From Salinicola salarius (GTDB lineage Bacteria; Pseudomonadota; Gammaproteobacteria; Pseudomonadales; Halomonadaceae), in assembly GCF_003206135.1 (NCBI RefSeq), contig NZ_PZJT01000006.1, positions 466,681 to 518,234 of the forward strand: a stretch of DNA of 51,554 nucleotides, written 5' to 3'. The notes beneath the pieces are model-generated. The model ran no database searches. It was not told where the DNA came from and saw only the letters and a list, made by a program, of their open reading frames with translations. A program made the translations under genes and the position numbers. Position 1 is the first letter of the stretch. Every line of letters begins with the position of its first letter. Positions 40,274 to 50,360 of this stretch are shown here, piece by piece.

Positions 40274-40580
40274 GAGAAATCTCCGTGCCATGGCTGCGAA
40301 AGCGCCCCGTGCTGGCATCTACGAGGCGAATCATACGACTGTTTGAATACCGGGAGCTTGAGGCGCGCGAGTGGGCTCGTCAAGCTCAACCAAAGTCTCG
40401 GCCTACCGCACCGGCTCTCATCCCAGCGTAGACTACCGGCGGCCCGGCTCCGTCTGCCGGCGTCTTCGCGCAAAGTGATGCCTCACCCGCTAGAATGTCC
40501 CCCGCCTGCCTGTCGGCCTCTCCTCGTTTCGAGAAACAGACAGGCTGGCGCCTTGACAATCACTCGCAGGAGCCTGGCCC
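40274..40580. promoter_or_regulatory. Divergent region upstream of fadB
   Basis: This 307-bp spacer separates fadB from a divergent DUF5924/DUF2914 gene. It contains a perfect inverted repeat GAGCTTGA (40354-40361) and TCAAGCTC (40380-40387), with an inner stem CGAG/CTCG (40368-40371, 40376-40379). TATGAT on the minus strand (40335-40330) could be a fadB -10 box, but has no good -35. TAGAAT (40491-40496) could be a -10 box for the plus-strand gene. No PsrA- or FadR-consensus site is evident. Confidence 0.45.
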
Positions 40581-41717
40581 GTGGCCATGAAAGACCCCAC
40601 GATACCTTCGACAGCGGCTCGTCTGGAACCGCTTGTCGCTCGTTTACGCCGCTATCACTGGGTCTGGCCACCTATCGCTTTCGTACTGGGTTTGCTGGGG
40701 TTTTTCCTGGTCGATCGGCAACAGTGGCTGGGGGCCGTGCTTGCCCTGGGGCTGGTGCTGACCTGGGCCCTGTTGATCGTCGAAGGTATTGCCAGCAAAT
40801 GGCTGTCGCGACGAGGACGCAATGCCGCACTGCCCCGCGCGGCGGCGACGTTCATCGCACAGATGGTGCATCAGGAGACACTGTTCTTCTGTCTACCGTT
40901 CTTTCTCGCCACGACGATCTGGACCAGCGGCCAGGCTGTATTCACCGGACTCCTGATCGTCTGCTCGATTCTCGCCATTCTGGACCCTCTGTATTTCGGC
41001 TTGTCCAACCGTCATCGCTGGCTCTACTTCCTGCTCCATGCGCTGTGCGTGTTCGTGGTGATGCTGGTCACGCTGCCCATCATGCTGAGCCTGACCACGG
41101 GAGAGAGCCTGATACTGTCGATTCTGGCGATGATGTTCTTCAGCCTGCCTAGCGTCATGGGCCTGCTCAAACCCGGCGGCGTCGTCCGCTGGCTCGCCAT
41201 GGCGGGGCTGCTGATCGTGCTGGGTGGCATTGCCTGGACAGGACGGACCTGGATACCGCCAGCGACGCTGTGGCTGTCCGGCAGCGCCCTCTCTCCCGGA
41301 TTCGACACGGCCGCCCGCGAGCCCAGCGGCAGCATGACGCTGACGCCGCAGGCACTGCGCTCGCGCGGCCTCTATGTCTACACGGCGATACGAGCCCCCC
41401 GCGGGCTGCGCGAGAAGGTCTATCACGTCTGGCGTCATGAGGGCGATGTCGTCGAACGCATCGCGCTGGTCATTCACGGCGGGCGCGACCAGGGCTATCG
41501 AGCCTGGACCCACAAGCAGAATTTCTCCGCTGACCTGAAAGGCCGCTGGCAAGTGGACGTGATCACGCAGACCGGCCAGCGCATCGGTAGCGTACGGTTC
41601 ACGGTGGCCGAAGGTGACGAAGCCTCGACGGCCGATGGTAACATCCAGCGCCCGTTGGGCATCCCCGGCTGGAACATCCGCCATGCCTTGGGAAGCCACG
41701 ATGAGCAAGCCGACTAA
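40581..41717 (+). CDS. DUF5924/DUF2914 membrane protein
   Basis: This is a 378-residue integral membrane protein of unknown function. Residues about 30-230 contain seven or eight hydrophobic helices, the DUF5924-like part. Residues about 255-350 are a soluble domain matching DUF2914, with KVYHVWRHEGDVVERIALVI, RAWTHKQNFSADLKGRWQVDVIT and RIGSVRFTV, probably periplasmic. The GTG at 40581 has AGGAG 8 bp upstream, a better fit than the ATG six bases later. It is divergent from fadB and followed by a SlyA-type regulator on the same strand. No enzymatic motif is visible. Confidence 0.82.
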   Translation: MAMKDPTIPSTAARLEPLVARLRRYHWVWPPIAFVLGLLGFFLVDRQQWLGAVLALGLVLTWALLIVEGIASKWLSRRGRNAALPRAAATFIAQMVHQETLFFCLPFFLATTIWTSGQAVFTGLLIVCSILAILDPLYFGLSNRHRWLYFLLHALCVFVVMLVTLPIMLSLTTGESLILSILAMMFFSLPSVMGLLKPGGVVRWLAMAGLLIVLGGIAWTGRTWIPPATLWLSGSALSPGFDTAAREPSGSMTLTPQALRSRGLYVYTAIRAPRGLREKVYHVWRHEGDVVERIALVIHGGRDQGYRAWTHKQNFSADLKGRWQVDVITQTGQRIGSVRFTVAEGDEASTADGNIQRPLGIPGWNIRHALGSHDEQAD

Positions 41718-41734
41718 TCGCCAATCATTGTGGC

Positions 41735-41763
41735 TTGCATTATCCTGTGGCGCTTTGGAGAAT
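41735..41763 (+). promoter_or_regulatory. Possible promoter of the SlyA-type gene
   Basis: TTGCAT (41735-41740) and GAGAAT (41758-41763) are spaced 17 bp apart, 31 bp before the slyA-type ATG. The match is moderate (four of six in each box). I see no SlyA box (TTAGCAAGCTAA-like) here. Confidence 0.35.
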
Positions 41764-41794
41764 GTTAGGACGTTCACGATTCAGGTAATCCGCT

Positions 41795-42247
41795 ATGGCA
41801 CAGCATATCGGCTTTAAACTGGCACGCCTGCCGCGACTCTGGCGCGCTGTCATCGATGAACGCTTGGCGCCACTGGGCTTGACCCAGACACGCTGGGTGA
41901 CGCTTTGGAACTTGCGCAATATGGGCGGAGGTCAGGCGCAATGCGATCTGGCGCGAGCCATCGGCGTGGAAGCGCCCTCGCTGGTGCGCACGCTGGACCA
42001 GCTGGCCGAGCAGAATCTGATCGAGCGCCGCCCTTGCGCCGAAGATCGCCGTACCAAGCGCCTTCATCTGACGGAAGAGGCAACACCGCTACTGGAAAAG
42101 ATCGAGGAGATCGTCACCGAGGTACGCGATGAAATGCTCGGCGGGTTCACGCCGGAAGAGATCGATGCTTTCGAAAGCATGCTGGATCGCATCGAGAAAA
42201 ACGGGTTGGAACTACAGCGCCAGTCCGAGCAGACCAAGTCCAACTGA
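41795..42247 (+). CDS. slyA: MarR family transcriptional regulator, SlyA/RovA type
   Basis: This is a 150-residue winged-helix regulator closely resembling SlyA/RovA. The N-terminal dimerisation helix is FKLARLPRLWRAVIDERLAPLGLTQTRWVTLWNL. The recognition region is DLARAIGVEAPSLVRTLDQL, and the wing is CAEDRRTKRLHLT. SlyA-type proteins typically relieve H-NS silencing and respond to small aromatic ligands; the target genes here are unknown. The position after a DUF5924 gene and before a convergent membrane protein gives no functional clue. Confidence 0.88.
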   Translation: MAQHIGFKLARLPRLWRAVIDERLAPLGLTQTRWVTLWNLRNMGGGQAQCDLARAIGVEAPSLVRTLDQLAEQNLIERRPCAEDRRTKRLHLTEEATPLLEKIEEIVTEVRDEMLGGFTPEEIDAFESMLDRIEKNGLELQRQSEQTKSN

Positions 42248-42295
42248 GGCGGGAGCAGGCACCGGCCTGAACACTCCGCCACGATCACGACCAAA

Positions 42296-42318
42296 CGCAC
42301 CGCGCCGCAAGCGGTGCG
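42296..42318. terminator. Stem-loop between convergent genes
   Basis: CGCACCGC (42296-42303) and GCGGTGCG (42311-42318) form a perfect 8-bp stem with a 7-nt loop, between the convergent slyA-type and hypothetical genes. No U-tract follows on either strand, so a Rho-independent role is uncertain. Confidence 0.5.
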
Positions 42319-42319
42319 C

Positions 42320-42351
42320 CACTCAAGCAACGCATCACTCAAGCGATGAAC
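42320..42351. repeat. 16-bp tandem duplication
   Basis: CACTCAAGCAACGCAT (42320-42335) and CACTCAAGCGATGAAC (42336-42351) share their first nine bases exactly and are degenerate after that; a third partial CACT follows. They abut the stop of the minus-strand hypothetical gene at 42354. Confidence 0.65.
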
Positions 42352-42353
42352 CA

Positions 42354-42875
42354 CTACCGAGGCTTGTTCGGCACCTCGACGTTTCTGCCGCTGCCAGCCA
42401 GGGTATCCCGCATTGCCAGCCAGCTCGTCCACTCCTGCGGGAACCGTTCGAAGTTCATCGCCTCCTGCCACCAGATGCACATCGTATGCTGGCCGGATTC
42501 GACGATCAGGGCGTCCGTCGGCAATCCGTCCAGGCACTGCTTGAGTGCCCGCAGACGCTCGGCATCCAGCGATGGCAGCGGCGCCTGGCGCCAGCGCCAC
42601 TGATCCGTTGCCGCTTCCAGTGCTTCGCTGGCGACATCGTTACGAATCAGTGTGAAATCGCTGCCCGGCTTCGTTCCCGGGTATCGCAGCCGATAACCGG
42701 TCAGCGCCACGTTCGGCATCGCCAGTGGCGCCTTGGTAAAGTTCAACTCCCCGCCGTTGGCCTTGACGTGCCGACGCATTTGCCCGCGGTTGGACTCGCC
42801 TCGGCTCGGCCGCAGCCATACCATTGGCGACAGAATCAGCAGTACGGCAACCAATAGAAAACCCAGCACTGCCAT
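42354..42875 (-). CDS. Membrane-anchored protein of unknown function
   Basis: This is a 173-residue protein with one N-terminal transmembrane helix (VLGFLLVAVLLILSPMVWL) followed by a basic segment. The soluble domain of about 140 residues (VKANGGELNFTKAPLAMPNVALTGYRLRYPG, later WWQEAMNFERFPQEWTSWL) is probably cytoplasmic, given the flanking arginines. I do not recognise a family. The GELNFTKAPL and GYRLRYP strands suggest a mixed alpha/beta domain, with no catalytic signature. It converges with the slyA-type gene. Codon use looks like that of its neighbours, so it is probably a real conserved gene of this lineage. Confidence 0.65.
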   Translation of the reverse strand: MAVLGFLLVAVLLILSPMVWLRPSRGESNRGQMRRHVKANGGELNFTKAPLAMPNVALTGYRLRYPGTKPGSDFTLIRNDVASEALEAATDQWRWRQAPLPSLDAERLRALKQCLDGLPTDALIVESGQHTMCIWWQEAMNFERFPQEWTSWLAMRDTLAGSGRNVEVPNKPR

Positions 42876-43110
42876 AACGTCTTTACTCCTGTTTCGGCCG
42901 ACTCTTCCACGACCCAGTTTCGTTTGATACGACCAAGGTATGAGGCATCACCGTGCACTCTATCGGTTACATCACGTTGCGTCGCGAAAGCGCATGGTTG
43001 ATGATCGCCTGCGGCGCCTGACCGCAGGTCATTATCGAAAATTGCGTTGTGCCGCTCATGAGGCGCGCTTACAGTTATCCATGTTCATTCGCCGAACGGG
43101 GGGTTACCCG

Positions 43111-43566
43111 ATGAGCAACGAATACCATCACGTGCTGGTTGCCGTGGATCTGACCAAGGATTCGCATAAAGTCCTGGAACGCGCGATTCCCATCGCACGC
43201 CGGAACCAAGCCAAGCTCTCGATCATCCATACGCTGGAGCCCCTGGGATTCGCCTACGGCGGCGATATCCCGATGGACCTGACGAGCATCCAGGATCAGC
43301 TCGACGAACACGCCACGCAGCGACTGGCCGATATCTCCGATCCTTACGACATTCCTCGTGAAGACCAGCATATCGTGGTCGGCATGCCGGATACCGAAAT
43401 TCAGCGCTTTGCCAAGGAGCACGACGTGGACCTGATCGTCGTGGGCTCCCATGGTCGCCACGGCTTCGCGCTGTTGCTGGGGTCGACATCGACCGGCGTT
43501 CTGCATGGCGCAGAGTGTGACGTTTTGGCGGTTCGCGTCGGCAAGGATGGCGAAACGGAAGAGTAA
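43111..43566 (+). CDS. Universal stress protein (UspA family)
   Basis: This is a 151-residue UspA-fold protein. It starts MSNEYHHVLVAVDLTKDSHKVLERAI, the typical first strand with the nucleotide-contacting aspartate. It ends with the ATP-binding loop VVGSHGRHGFALLLGSTSTGVL and LAVRV. The G-x2-G...G-S spacing suggests it can bind ATP, as in the UspFG/MJ0577-like group. The ATG at 43111 is chosen because the upstream open frame has no family content. A hairpin (CCTGCGG 43008-43014, CCGCAGG 43022-43028) lies about 80 bp upstream. It converges with uup. Confidence 0.9.
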   Translation: MSNEYHHVLVAVDLTKDSHKVLERAIPIARRNQAKLSIIHTLEPLGFAYGGDIPMDLTSIQDQLDEHATQRLADISDPYDIPREDQHIVVGMPDTEIQRFAKEHDVDLIVVGSHGRHGFALLLGSTSTGVLHGAECDVLAVRVGKDGETEE

Positions 43567-43595
43567 TGGCGACCGGTCTCGTCTCCCGCTGAATC

Positions 43596-43626
43596 ATGCG
43601 CCTTGCCCGCGATGGGCAAGGCGCAT
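43596..43626. terminator. Perfect 13-bp hairpin between convergent uspA-type and uup genes
   Basis: ATGCGCCTTGCCC (43596-43608) and GGGCAAGGCGCAT (43614-43626) form a perfect stem with a 5-nt loop, 30 bp after the universal stress gene and 20 bp past the uup stop. It has no U-tract on either side but is placed as a shared bidirectional end. Confidence 0.65.
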
Positions 43627-43646
43627 CCTGCCGCCGCGAGCGGCGA

Positions 43647-45572
<1,926 letters not shown>

Positions 45573-45613
45573 GTAGGACCTCGCGATCGTGAAACTTCGA
45601 AATGGTGACGGTC

Positions 45614-45641
45614 ATGTCTTGCCGAGCGTGTCTTGCCAAAC
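45614..45641. repeat. 14-bp tandem duplication upstream of uup
   Basis: ATGTCTTGCCGAGC (45614-45627) and GTGTCTTGCCAAAC (45628-45641) are adjacent degenerate copies in the uup 5' region; a related GTGCTTCTG follows. Confidence 0.65.
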
Positions 45642-45763
45642 GTGCTTCTGAAGAAACGTGTCGTCTGGCTGGCATTGTACCTTGCTCGACCAAACTCGCC
45701 GAAATGGATTGGCCCACGCTTCGCCGTTGGCGTCCGGCGCTTTACAATGCCCGTCGATACCTG

Positions 45764-45793
45764 CATCGACTGACATTTCATCGACTCATCATT
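45764..45793. repeat. 15-bp tandem duplication upstream of tatD
   Basis: CATCGACTGACATTT (45764-45778) and CATCGACTCATCATT (45779-45793) are adjacent copies in the tatD 5' untranslated region, just before its ribosome site. TACAAT (45743-45748) upstream is a likely tatD -10 box. Confidence 0.65.
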
Positions 45794-45815
45794 CACTGAC
45801 CAAGAGGAGTGCCGC

Positions 45816-46691
45816 GTGAGCGACACGTCCCCGCATGAATCCACGAACGGCGGTACTCCGCTGCCGGAAGCGTTACGCATCACTTCCCCGGTGCCACTGG
45901 TCGATATCGGGGCCAACCTGACGCACGAAAGCTTCGACCGAGATCTCGAGGCCACGCTGACTCGGGCGACCGAGGCCAATGTCACGACGCTCGTGATCAC
46001 TGGCGCCGATCTCGAGGGCGCTACCCAGGCAGCAAAGCTGGCAACTCGCTTCGCGGGTCTCCATGCCACGGCGGGGCTGCATCCTCATCACGCCGCCGAT
46101 TGGACCTCCGAGCTGGAACAGGCGATGCGCGAGCTCCATCGCCAGAAAACCGTGGTCGCCGTGGGCGAATGCGGTCTCGATTTCCATCGCAATTTTTCAT
46201 CGCATACGGATCAGGAACGCGCACTGGAAGCGCAACTGGCCCTGGCGGCGGAGACGGGGTTACCCGTGTTTCTCCATGAACGTGACGCCGGCCGCCGGAT
46301 GCTGGAAATGCTGCGGGAATGGCGAGACCGGCTCAGCGACGCCGTCGTCCACTGCTTCACCGGCGACAGGGAAACACTCCACGGCTATCTCGATCTCGAT
46401 CTGCACATCGGGCAGACCGGCTGGCTGAGCGACGAGCGTCGGGGCCATCATCTTCGCGAATTCGTCGCCGATATTCCCGACGACCGCCTGATGGTGGAAA
46501 CCGATTGCCCTTACCTGCTGCCCCGCAATCTGCCGGCAAAGATAAAAGGACGCCGCCACGAGCCGGCTCTGCTACCTTGGATAGTGAGAGAGCTGGCTCA
46601 CTGGCGCGGCACGACCGAGGCCGAGCTGGCACGACAGACCACGCTGACGGCCAAGCGTTTCTTTCGGATCGAGGAGGTCGCTGGCGAATGA
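45816..46691 (+). CDS. tatD: TatD family metal-dependent DNase
   Basis: This is a 291-residue TatD hydrolase, a TIM-barrel 3'-5' exonuclease active on single-stranded DNA or RNA. The first metal motif reads DIGANL, the variant with asparagine in place of the second histidine seen in TatD proper (FDIGVNL in E. coli) rather than YcfH. Further ligands are visible in GLHPHHA, VGECGLDFHRNFS, LPVFLHERDA, VVHCFTGD and the final METDCPYLLP. The GTG start at 45816 has an excellent ribosome site (AAGAGGAG). About 20 residues precede the barrel. The next gene overlaps by 4 bp. Confidence 0.94.
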   Translation: MSDTSPHESTNGGTPLPEALRITSPVPLVDIGANLTHESFDRDLEATLTRATEANVTTLVITGADLEGATQAAKLATRFAGLHATAGLHPHHAADWTSELEQAMRELHRQKTVVAVGECGLDFHRNFSSHTDQERALEAQLALAAETGLPVFLHERDAGRRMLEMLREWRDRLSDAVVHCFTGDRETLHGYLDLDLHIGQTGWLSDERRGHHLREFVADIPDDRLMVETDCPYLLPRNLPAKIKGRRHEPALLPWIVRELAHWRGTTEAELARQTTLTAKRFFRIEEVAGE

Positions 46692-47170
46692 CGAACTATC
46701 CCGGATTCATCGCTGTCGAGACAGGTGGCGACAACTCGCTGCCACTGGCTATCGCCTGGGCACTGCCCAACGGCCAGGTCAAGAATACCCTGATCCAGCC
46801 TGACGACGAATGGCTGGAAGACGAACTGCTGTCGCTCGGCGGCTATGATCTCGACGAACTCCGCCACCTGGGCATCAGTCCTCTCGACGTCCTCAGGGAG
46901 CTGGAGAACGATCATTTCAGCGAGACGCTCTATACCGCTGGCGTTCAGGATGACGAAGCGGCGCTATCGATGATGTTCGATGACTTCGGCGTCGATCCCT
47001 TCGTCGAGCTGGCGCCCGCCTCGATGCTCTACCCCGACCTCGAGCCCGGCGAATGGGCCCGCGCCCGCAACGAGCTCTTCGGGGAAATGGGCCTCGAGCC
47101 GTTGCGTCCGGAGCACGAGGTACAGGTCATGCTCTACCTGCATCAGCGGCTGATCCAGCGGGACGAGTAG
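46688..47170 (+). CDS. Conserved protein of unknown function coupled to tatD, possibly degenerate DnaQ-like fold
   Basis: This is a 160-residue acidic protein whose ATG overlaps the tatD stop (ATGA), implying coupled translation. I do not recognise a named family. The opening GFIAVETGGDNSLPLAIAWALPNG recalls the first strands of DnaQ/DEDD 3'-5' exonucleases (D-x-E-T, then an i-a-W strand). YTAGVQDDEAALSMMFDDFG recalls the later strand-helix with a conserved aspartate. The first acidic residue expected in D-x-E is replaced, so activity is doubtful. This reading is inference from pattern only. Its 3' end overlaps the convergent epmC gene by 44 bp. Confidence 0.7.
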   Translation: MTNYPGFIAVETGGDNSLPLAIAWALPNGQVKNTLIQPDDEWLEDELLSLGGYDLDELRHLGISPLDVLRELENDHFSETLYTAGVQDDEAALSMMFDDFGVDPFVELAPASMLYPDLEPGEWARARNELFGEMGLEPLRPEHEVQVMLYLHQRLIQRDE

Positions 47171-47720
47171 TATCGCTCGCGTCGAGCCGTCGCCGCCCGG
47201 CGGCGACGGCTTCCTGGATCCCGCCCGTTCCGGCATAGAAGATACCGAGCGTGTCGATCAAGGCCTGGGCGCGTAGCGGCATGCCTTCACTACGATAACG
47301 GGCTGCTCGCGCAGAGACTTTCCTGCTGAAAGCCTGTCGATCGACCTCGACGCCATCGAGATTGTCGACGCTGACCTGAAATAGTTTTCCGCACGCTTCG
47401 CTGAACAGCAACTCCAATGCCTGGGGCGCGACCTCCACCCGCTCGAAATCTTTCTGCCGGCGGGCGTCGCGTCCATCCGGTTCATACCAGTAGCCATAGT
47501 CCTCGAGCTGGCGACGCTTCTCGCCGGCGATACACCAGTGGCTGATTTCATGCAGCGCGCTGGCAAAGAAACCATGGGCGAACACGATCCGATGATGATC
47601 GTGCCGGGCATCCGCAGGCAGGTAAATGGGTTCATCCTCTCCGCGAACCAGCCGCGTGCGATAGCGGTCGGCGAATACGCCGTCGAACAGATGAATCAGA
47701 TCGTCGATGTCATGAATCAT
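47127..47720 (-). CDS. epmC: Elongation factor P hydroxylase EpmC
   Basis: EpmC (YfcM) hydroxylates the beta-lysyl-lysine of elongation factor P. The 197-residue product has the family core FASALHEISHWCIAGEKRR, with the HExxH-like iron-binding HEISH, followed by DYGYWYEPDGRDARRQ. The C-terminal region contains YRSEGMPLRAQALIDTL. Its length is near the family norm, with a variable arginine/alanine-rich tail. The 3' end overlaps the convergent plus-strand gene by 44 bp. The partner enzymes EpmA and EpmB are not in this window. Confidence 0.92.
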   Translation of the reverse strand: MIHDIDDLIHLFDGVFADRYRTRLVRGEDEPIYLPADARHDHHRIVFAHGFFASALHEISHWCIAGEKRRQLEDYGYWYEPDGRDARRQKDFERVEVAPQALELLFSEACGKLFQVSVDNLDGVEVDRQAFSRKVSARAARYRSEGMPLRAQALIDTLGIFYAGTGGIQEAVAAGRRRLDASDTTRPAGSAADAGRA

Positions 47721-47832
47721 GAACGCCTCCAGAACTGCGCCGGAGTATACGTAAGTTCACCTCGGTCGCCGAGCGCTGGCGATCGACTCCTGCTAGAATC
47801 GCCGCCCTGCCCGTTCGGTCAAGGAGCGCTTC

Positions 47833-49257
47833 GTGTCGTCGACCGCCCATCGTTTTTATCGCTGTCGAAAAGAGACTGCGAGCCTGGTACGCCTGGGCCT
47901 GCCGATCTGTGGCGCGCAGCTGGCACAGGCCGGCATGAGTGCGTCGGATGTGATCATGTCGGGGCGGGCCAGTGCCACCGACCTGGCAGCCGTCTCGGTG
48001 GGCGCGAGTCTGTGGGTGCCCTTGATGCTGTTGATGACCGGGACGTTAATGGGCGTCACTCCGATCGTCGCCCATCGCGCAGGCGCGGAACGTTTCGACC
48101 AGGTGCGCGGGAAGGTTCACCAGGCGCTTTGGGTAGCCTTGGTACTCGGATGTTTCAGCGCGCTGATCATGACCTTCGGCGGCAAAGCCATCTTCCAATT
48201 GATGGAAATACCCACCGATGTCGCCAGCCTGGCGGTCGAATACCTGAAAGCGGTGGCTTTCGGTATCCCGGCCGTGGCGCTCTATCAGGCGCTGCGCGCC
48301 TTCTCCGACGGCATGCACCATACTCGTCCGGCATTGTGGATGAGCCTTCTCGGGCTGGCCGTGAATATTCCCGGCAACTTCGTGTTGATCTACGGCGGCC
48401 CCGGCCTGACCGAGCTGCTGGGCGACGACATTCCGCTCTTTCTACAGCAACTGCCTGCTCTGGGCGCGTTCGGCTGCGGTATCGCGACAGCCATCTCCAT
48501 GTGGGCCATGTGCCTGGGCATGATCTGGTATACGGCACGAAGCCGTGCCTACGCACCAGTGATGCTCTGGGTATCTCCGACTCTGCCATGCTGGAGAGAC
48601 ATCGCCGAACTCCTGTATATCGGCCTGCCGATTGGTCTGGCGATTTTTTTCGAGGTCACCCTGTTCACCGTGATCACGCTACTGGTCGCCTATCTCGGCG
48701 AGATCACGGTAGCCGCGCACCAGATCGCCCTCAATGTGACGTCGATTCTGTTCATGCTGCCGCTGTCGCTGAGCATGGCGTTGACCGTCAGGGTCAGTAA
48801 CCGACTGGGCGCCGGCAACAATGCAGAAGCCCGCTTCGTTGCCTGGAACGGTATTGGTGTCGGCTTTGCTCTGGCGCTGTTCAACAGTCTGCTGATCTGG
48901 TTGCTGGCGGCGCCTGTGGTATCGCTCTATACCGCCAATCCCGAAGTGCGGACCTTGGCCATGTCGCTGATCCTGCTGGCCATGATGTTCCAGATTTCGG
49001 ATTCGCTTCAGGTCAATCTGGCTGGCGCCTTGCGCGGGTACAAGGATACTCGGGTGGTCATGGGCATCACGCTGTTTTCCTACTGGTTCGTCGGCCTGGG
49101 TTGCGGCCACCTACTGGGGCGAGGGCTGGAGGGTGCGTTCGATTCGCTGGGGGTCTATGGTTACTGGATCGGCCTCAATGCCGGGCTGACCTCGGCAGCG
49201 CTGCTGCTGGCCTGGCGACTATGGCGCGTCAGCCGACGTCAACGGATGGAAACCTGA
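47833..49257 (+). CDS. MATE family efflux transporter (NorM-type)
   Basis: This is a 474-residue transporter with about 12 transmembrane helices in two MATE repeats. Signatures include LGLPICGAQLAQAGMSASDVIMSG at the start of repeat 1, and IGLPIGLAIFFEVTLFTVITLLVAYLGEITVAAHQIALN at the start of repeat 2. It should export cationic drugs and dyes using Na+ or H+; in a halophile Na+ coupling is plausible but not shown. The GTG start has AAGGAG 7 bp upstream. TAGAAT (47794-47799) is a likely -10 box. Confidence 0.93.
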   Translation: MSSTAHRFYRCRKETASLVRLGLPICGAQLAQAGMSASDVIMSGRASATDLAAVSVGASLWVPLMLLMTGTLMGVTPIVAHRAGAERFDQVRGKVHQALWVALVLGCFSALIMTFGGKAIFQLMEIPTDVASLAVEYLKAVAFGIPAVALYQALRAFSDGMHHTRPALWMSLLGLAVNIPGNFVLIYGGPGLTELLGDDIPLFLQQLPALGAFGCGIATAISMWAMCLGMIWYTARSRAYAPVMLWVSPTLPCWRDIAELLYIGLPIGLAIFFEVTLFTVITLLVAYLGEITVAAHQIALNVTSILFMLPLSLSMALTVRVSNRLGAGNNAEARFVAWNGIGVGFALALFNSLLIWLLAAPVVSLYTANPEVRTLAMSLILLAMMFQISDSLQVNLAGALRGYKDTRVVMGITLFSYWFVGLGCGHLLGRGLEGAFDSLGVYGYWIGLNAGLTSAALLLAWRLWRVSRRQRMET

Positions 49258-49362
49258 AATAATCCCCATCGTGTTTAACCCGGGGCTTAACAGGCCCTTC
49301 ATGGCTATGCTAATACTGGCACCATGCCTCAAGCCGAGACATTGCCGACCAGGAGGGTAGCC

Positions 49363-50058
49363 ATGGGTGTCCCACTTTCCCCTCGATCTGCGCAGATCAT
49401 TGATCTGGAAACCATGAGGCATCGGCTGAGAGCCAGGAAGCGGTTGGTCCGGTTGTCGCCCGAGCTCGATGGTCTGGAAATGCTTTACTACCTCGCCTCA
49501 GACCCCGATACGCTGTACGGGATGCCGCTGCTGGCATGGGGCCTGCGTGAAGACGACGAAGTCGTCGGCCTGATACCTTGGATGGAGTCGTTGGCGTCGT
49601 GCCATGAACTGGATGATCCCGAGTATGGTCACTTCGTTGGCTACCGGGATCCCGAGACTCACGAGATATTTCACGACGCGCCCGAACACAAGATCGTCGA
49701 GTTGGCGCACGCGGCAGCCTACTTCGATTACGAAGAGACACCGGAAGTCTCTCTGACTCAGCAACTTCCGGAAACCCAGGGTACCCATGCGCTATGCATG
49801 GACGAAGACGGCAAACCTTGGCAGCTCAAGCAGATTTTTGGATGGCATCTCTACAGCGATGGAACCGTCGATGCGATGCTGGTCGATGAGGGCCAGGCGA
49901 CATCGCTTCCCGTGCTGATGGGTGATGAGTGTCTCTACCCGGGCAAGAGCCGTCATCAGACGCTCTATTTTTTCCAGCGCAATATCGCCAATCGCATTCG
50001 AAACGAAGATCCAGACACGCTGGAAGCGTTGGCCTTGATGGTCATGCCGGACAACTGA
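49363..50058 (+). CDS. Conserved hypothetical protein
   Basis: This is a 231-residue soluble acidic protein with no family I recognise. The ATG at 49363 has AGGAGGG just upstream. The N-terminal quarter is basic (METMRHRLRARKRLVRL-like) and the rest is acidic and aromatic. Notable segments are GLIPWMESLASCHELDDPEYGHFVGYRDPET, IVELAHAAAYFDYEE and FGWHLYSDGTVDAMLVDEG. There is no signal peptide, membrane helix or known catalytic motif. TAATAC near 49310 could be a -10 box. It converges with tusA. It reads as a genuine gene by its ribosome site and lack of strand competition. Confidence 0.75.
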   Translation: MGVPLSPRSAQIIDLETMRHRLRARKRLVRLSPELDGLEMLYYLASDPDTLYGMPLLAWGLREDDEVVGLIPWMESLASCHELDDPEYGHFVGYRDPETHEIFHDAPEHKIVELAHAAAYFDYEETPEVSLTQQLPETQGTHALCMDEDGKPWQLKQIFGWHLYSDGTVDAMLVDEGQATSLPVLMGDECLYPGKSRHQTLYFFQRNIANRIRNEDPDTLEALALMVMPDN

Positions 50059-50099
50059 TCGGCCCGGCTTGAAGTGTATCGATCGAACGAACCGCTATT

Positions 50100-50342
50100 T
50101 CATCCCAGCAGAATGCGATAGCGGTACTCTCCTTCGACCTCGGATTGCTCGATAAGCTCGTGCCCAAGAAAGCTGCAGAATTTGGGGATATCGCGGGTCG
50201 TGGCGGGATCGGTAGCGATGACATCGAGAATGTCGCCCGCCGACATGTCACGTACCTTGTTATGCATCAGCATGATCGGCTCCGGACAGTAGAGTCCGCT
50301 CGTATCCAGCGTTTCACTTCGCATCGATTCAGCGTTACTCAT
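50100..50342 (-). CDS. tusA: Sulfurtransferase TusA
   Basis: TusA is the first sulfur carrier of the relay that delivers IscS-derived sulfur for 2-thiouridine at tRNA position 34. The 80-residue product carries the active cysteine in LYCPEPIML at position 19, the same as in E. coli, followed by the IATDPATTRDIPKFC segment. The ATG at 50342 (GAGG 5 bp upstream) gives the family length; a TTG at 50357 would add five residues. It follows rlmM by 18 bp on the same strand, so the two are likely co-transcribed. Confidence 0.95.
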   Translation of the reverse strand: MSNAESMRSETLDTSGLYCPEPIMLMHNKVRDMSAGDILDVIATDPATTRDIPKFCSFLGHELIEQSEVEGEYRYRILLG

Positions 50343-50360
50343 GGCTCCCTCGCGCAATCA

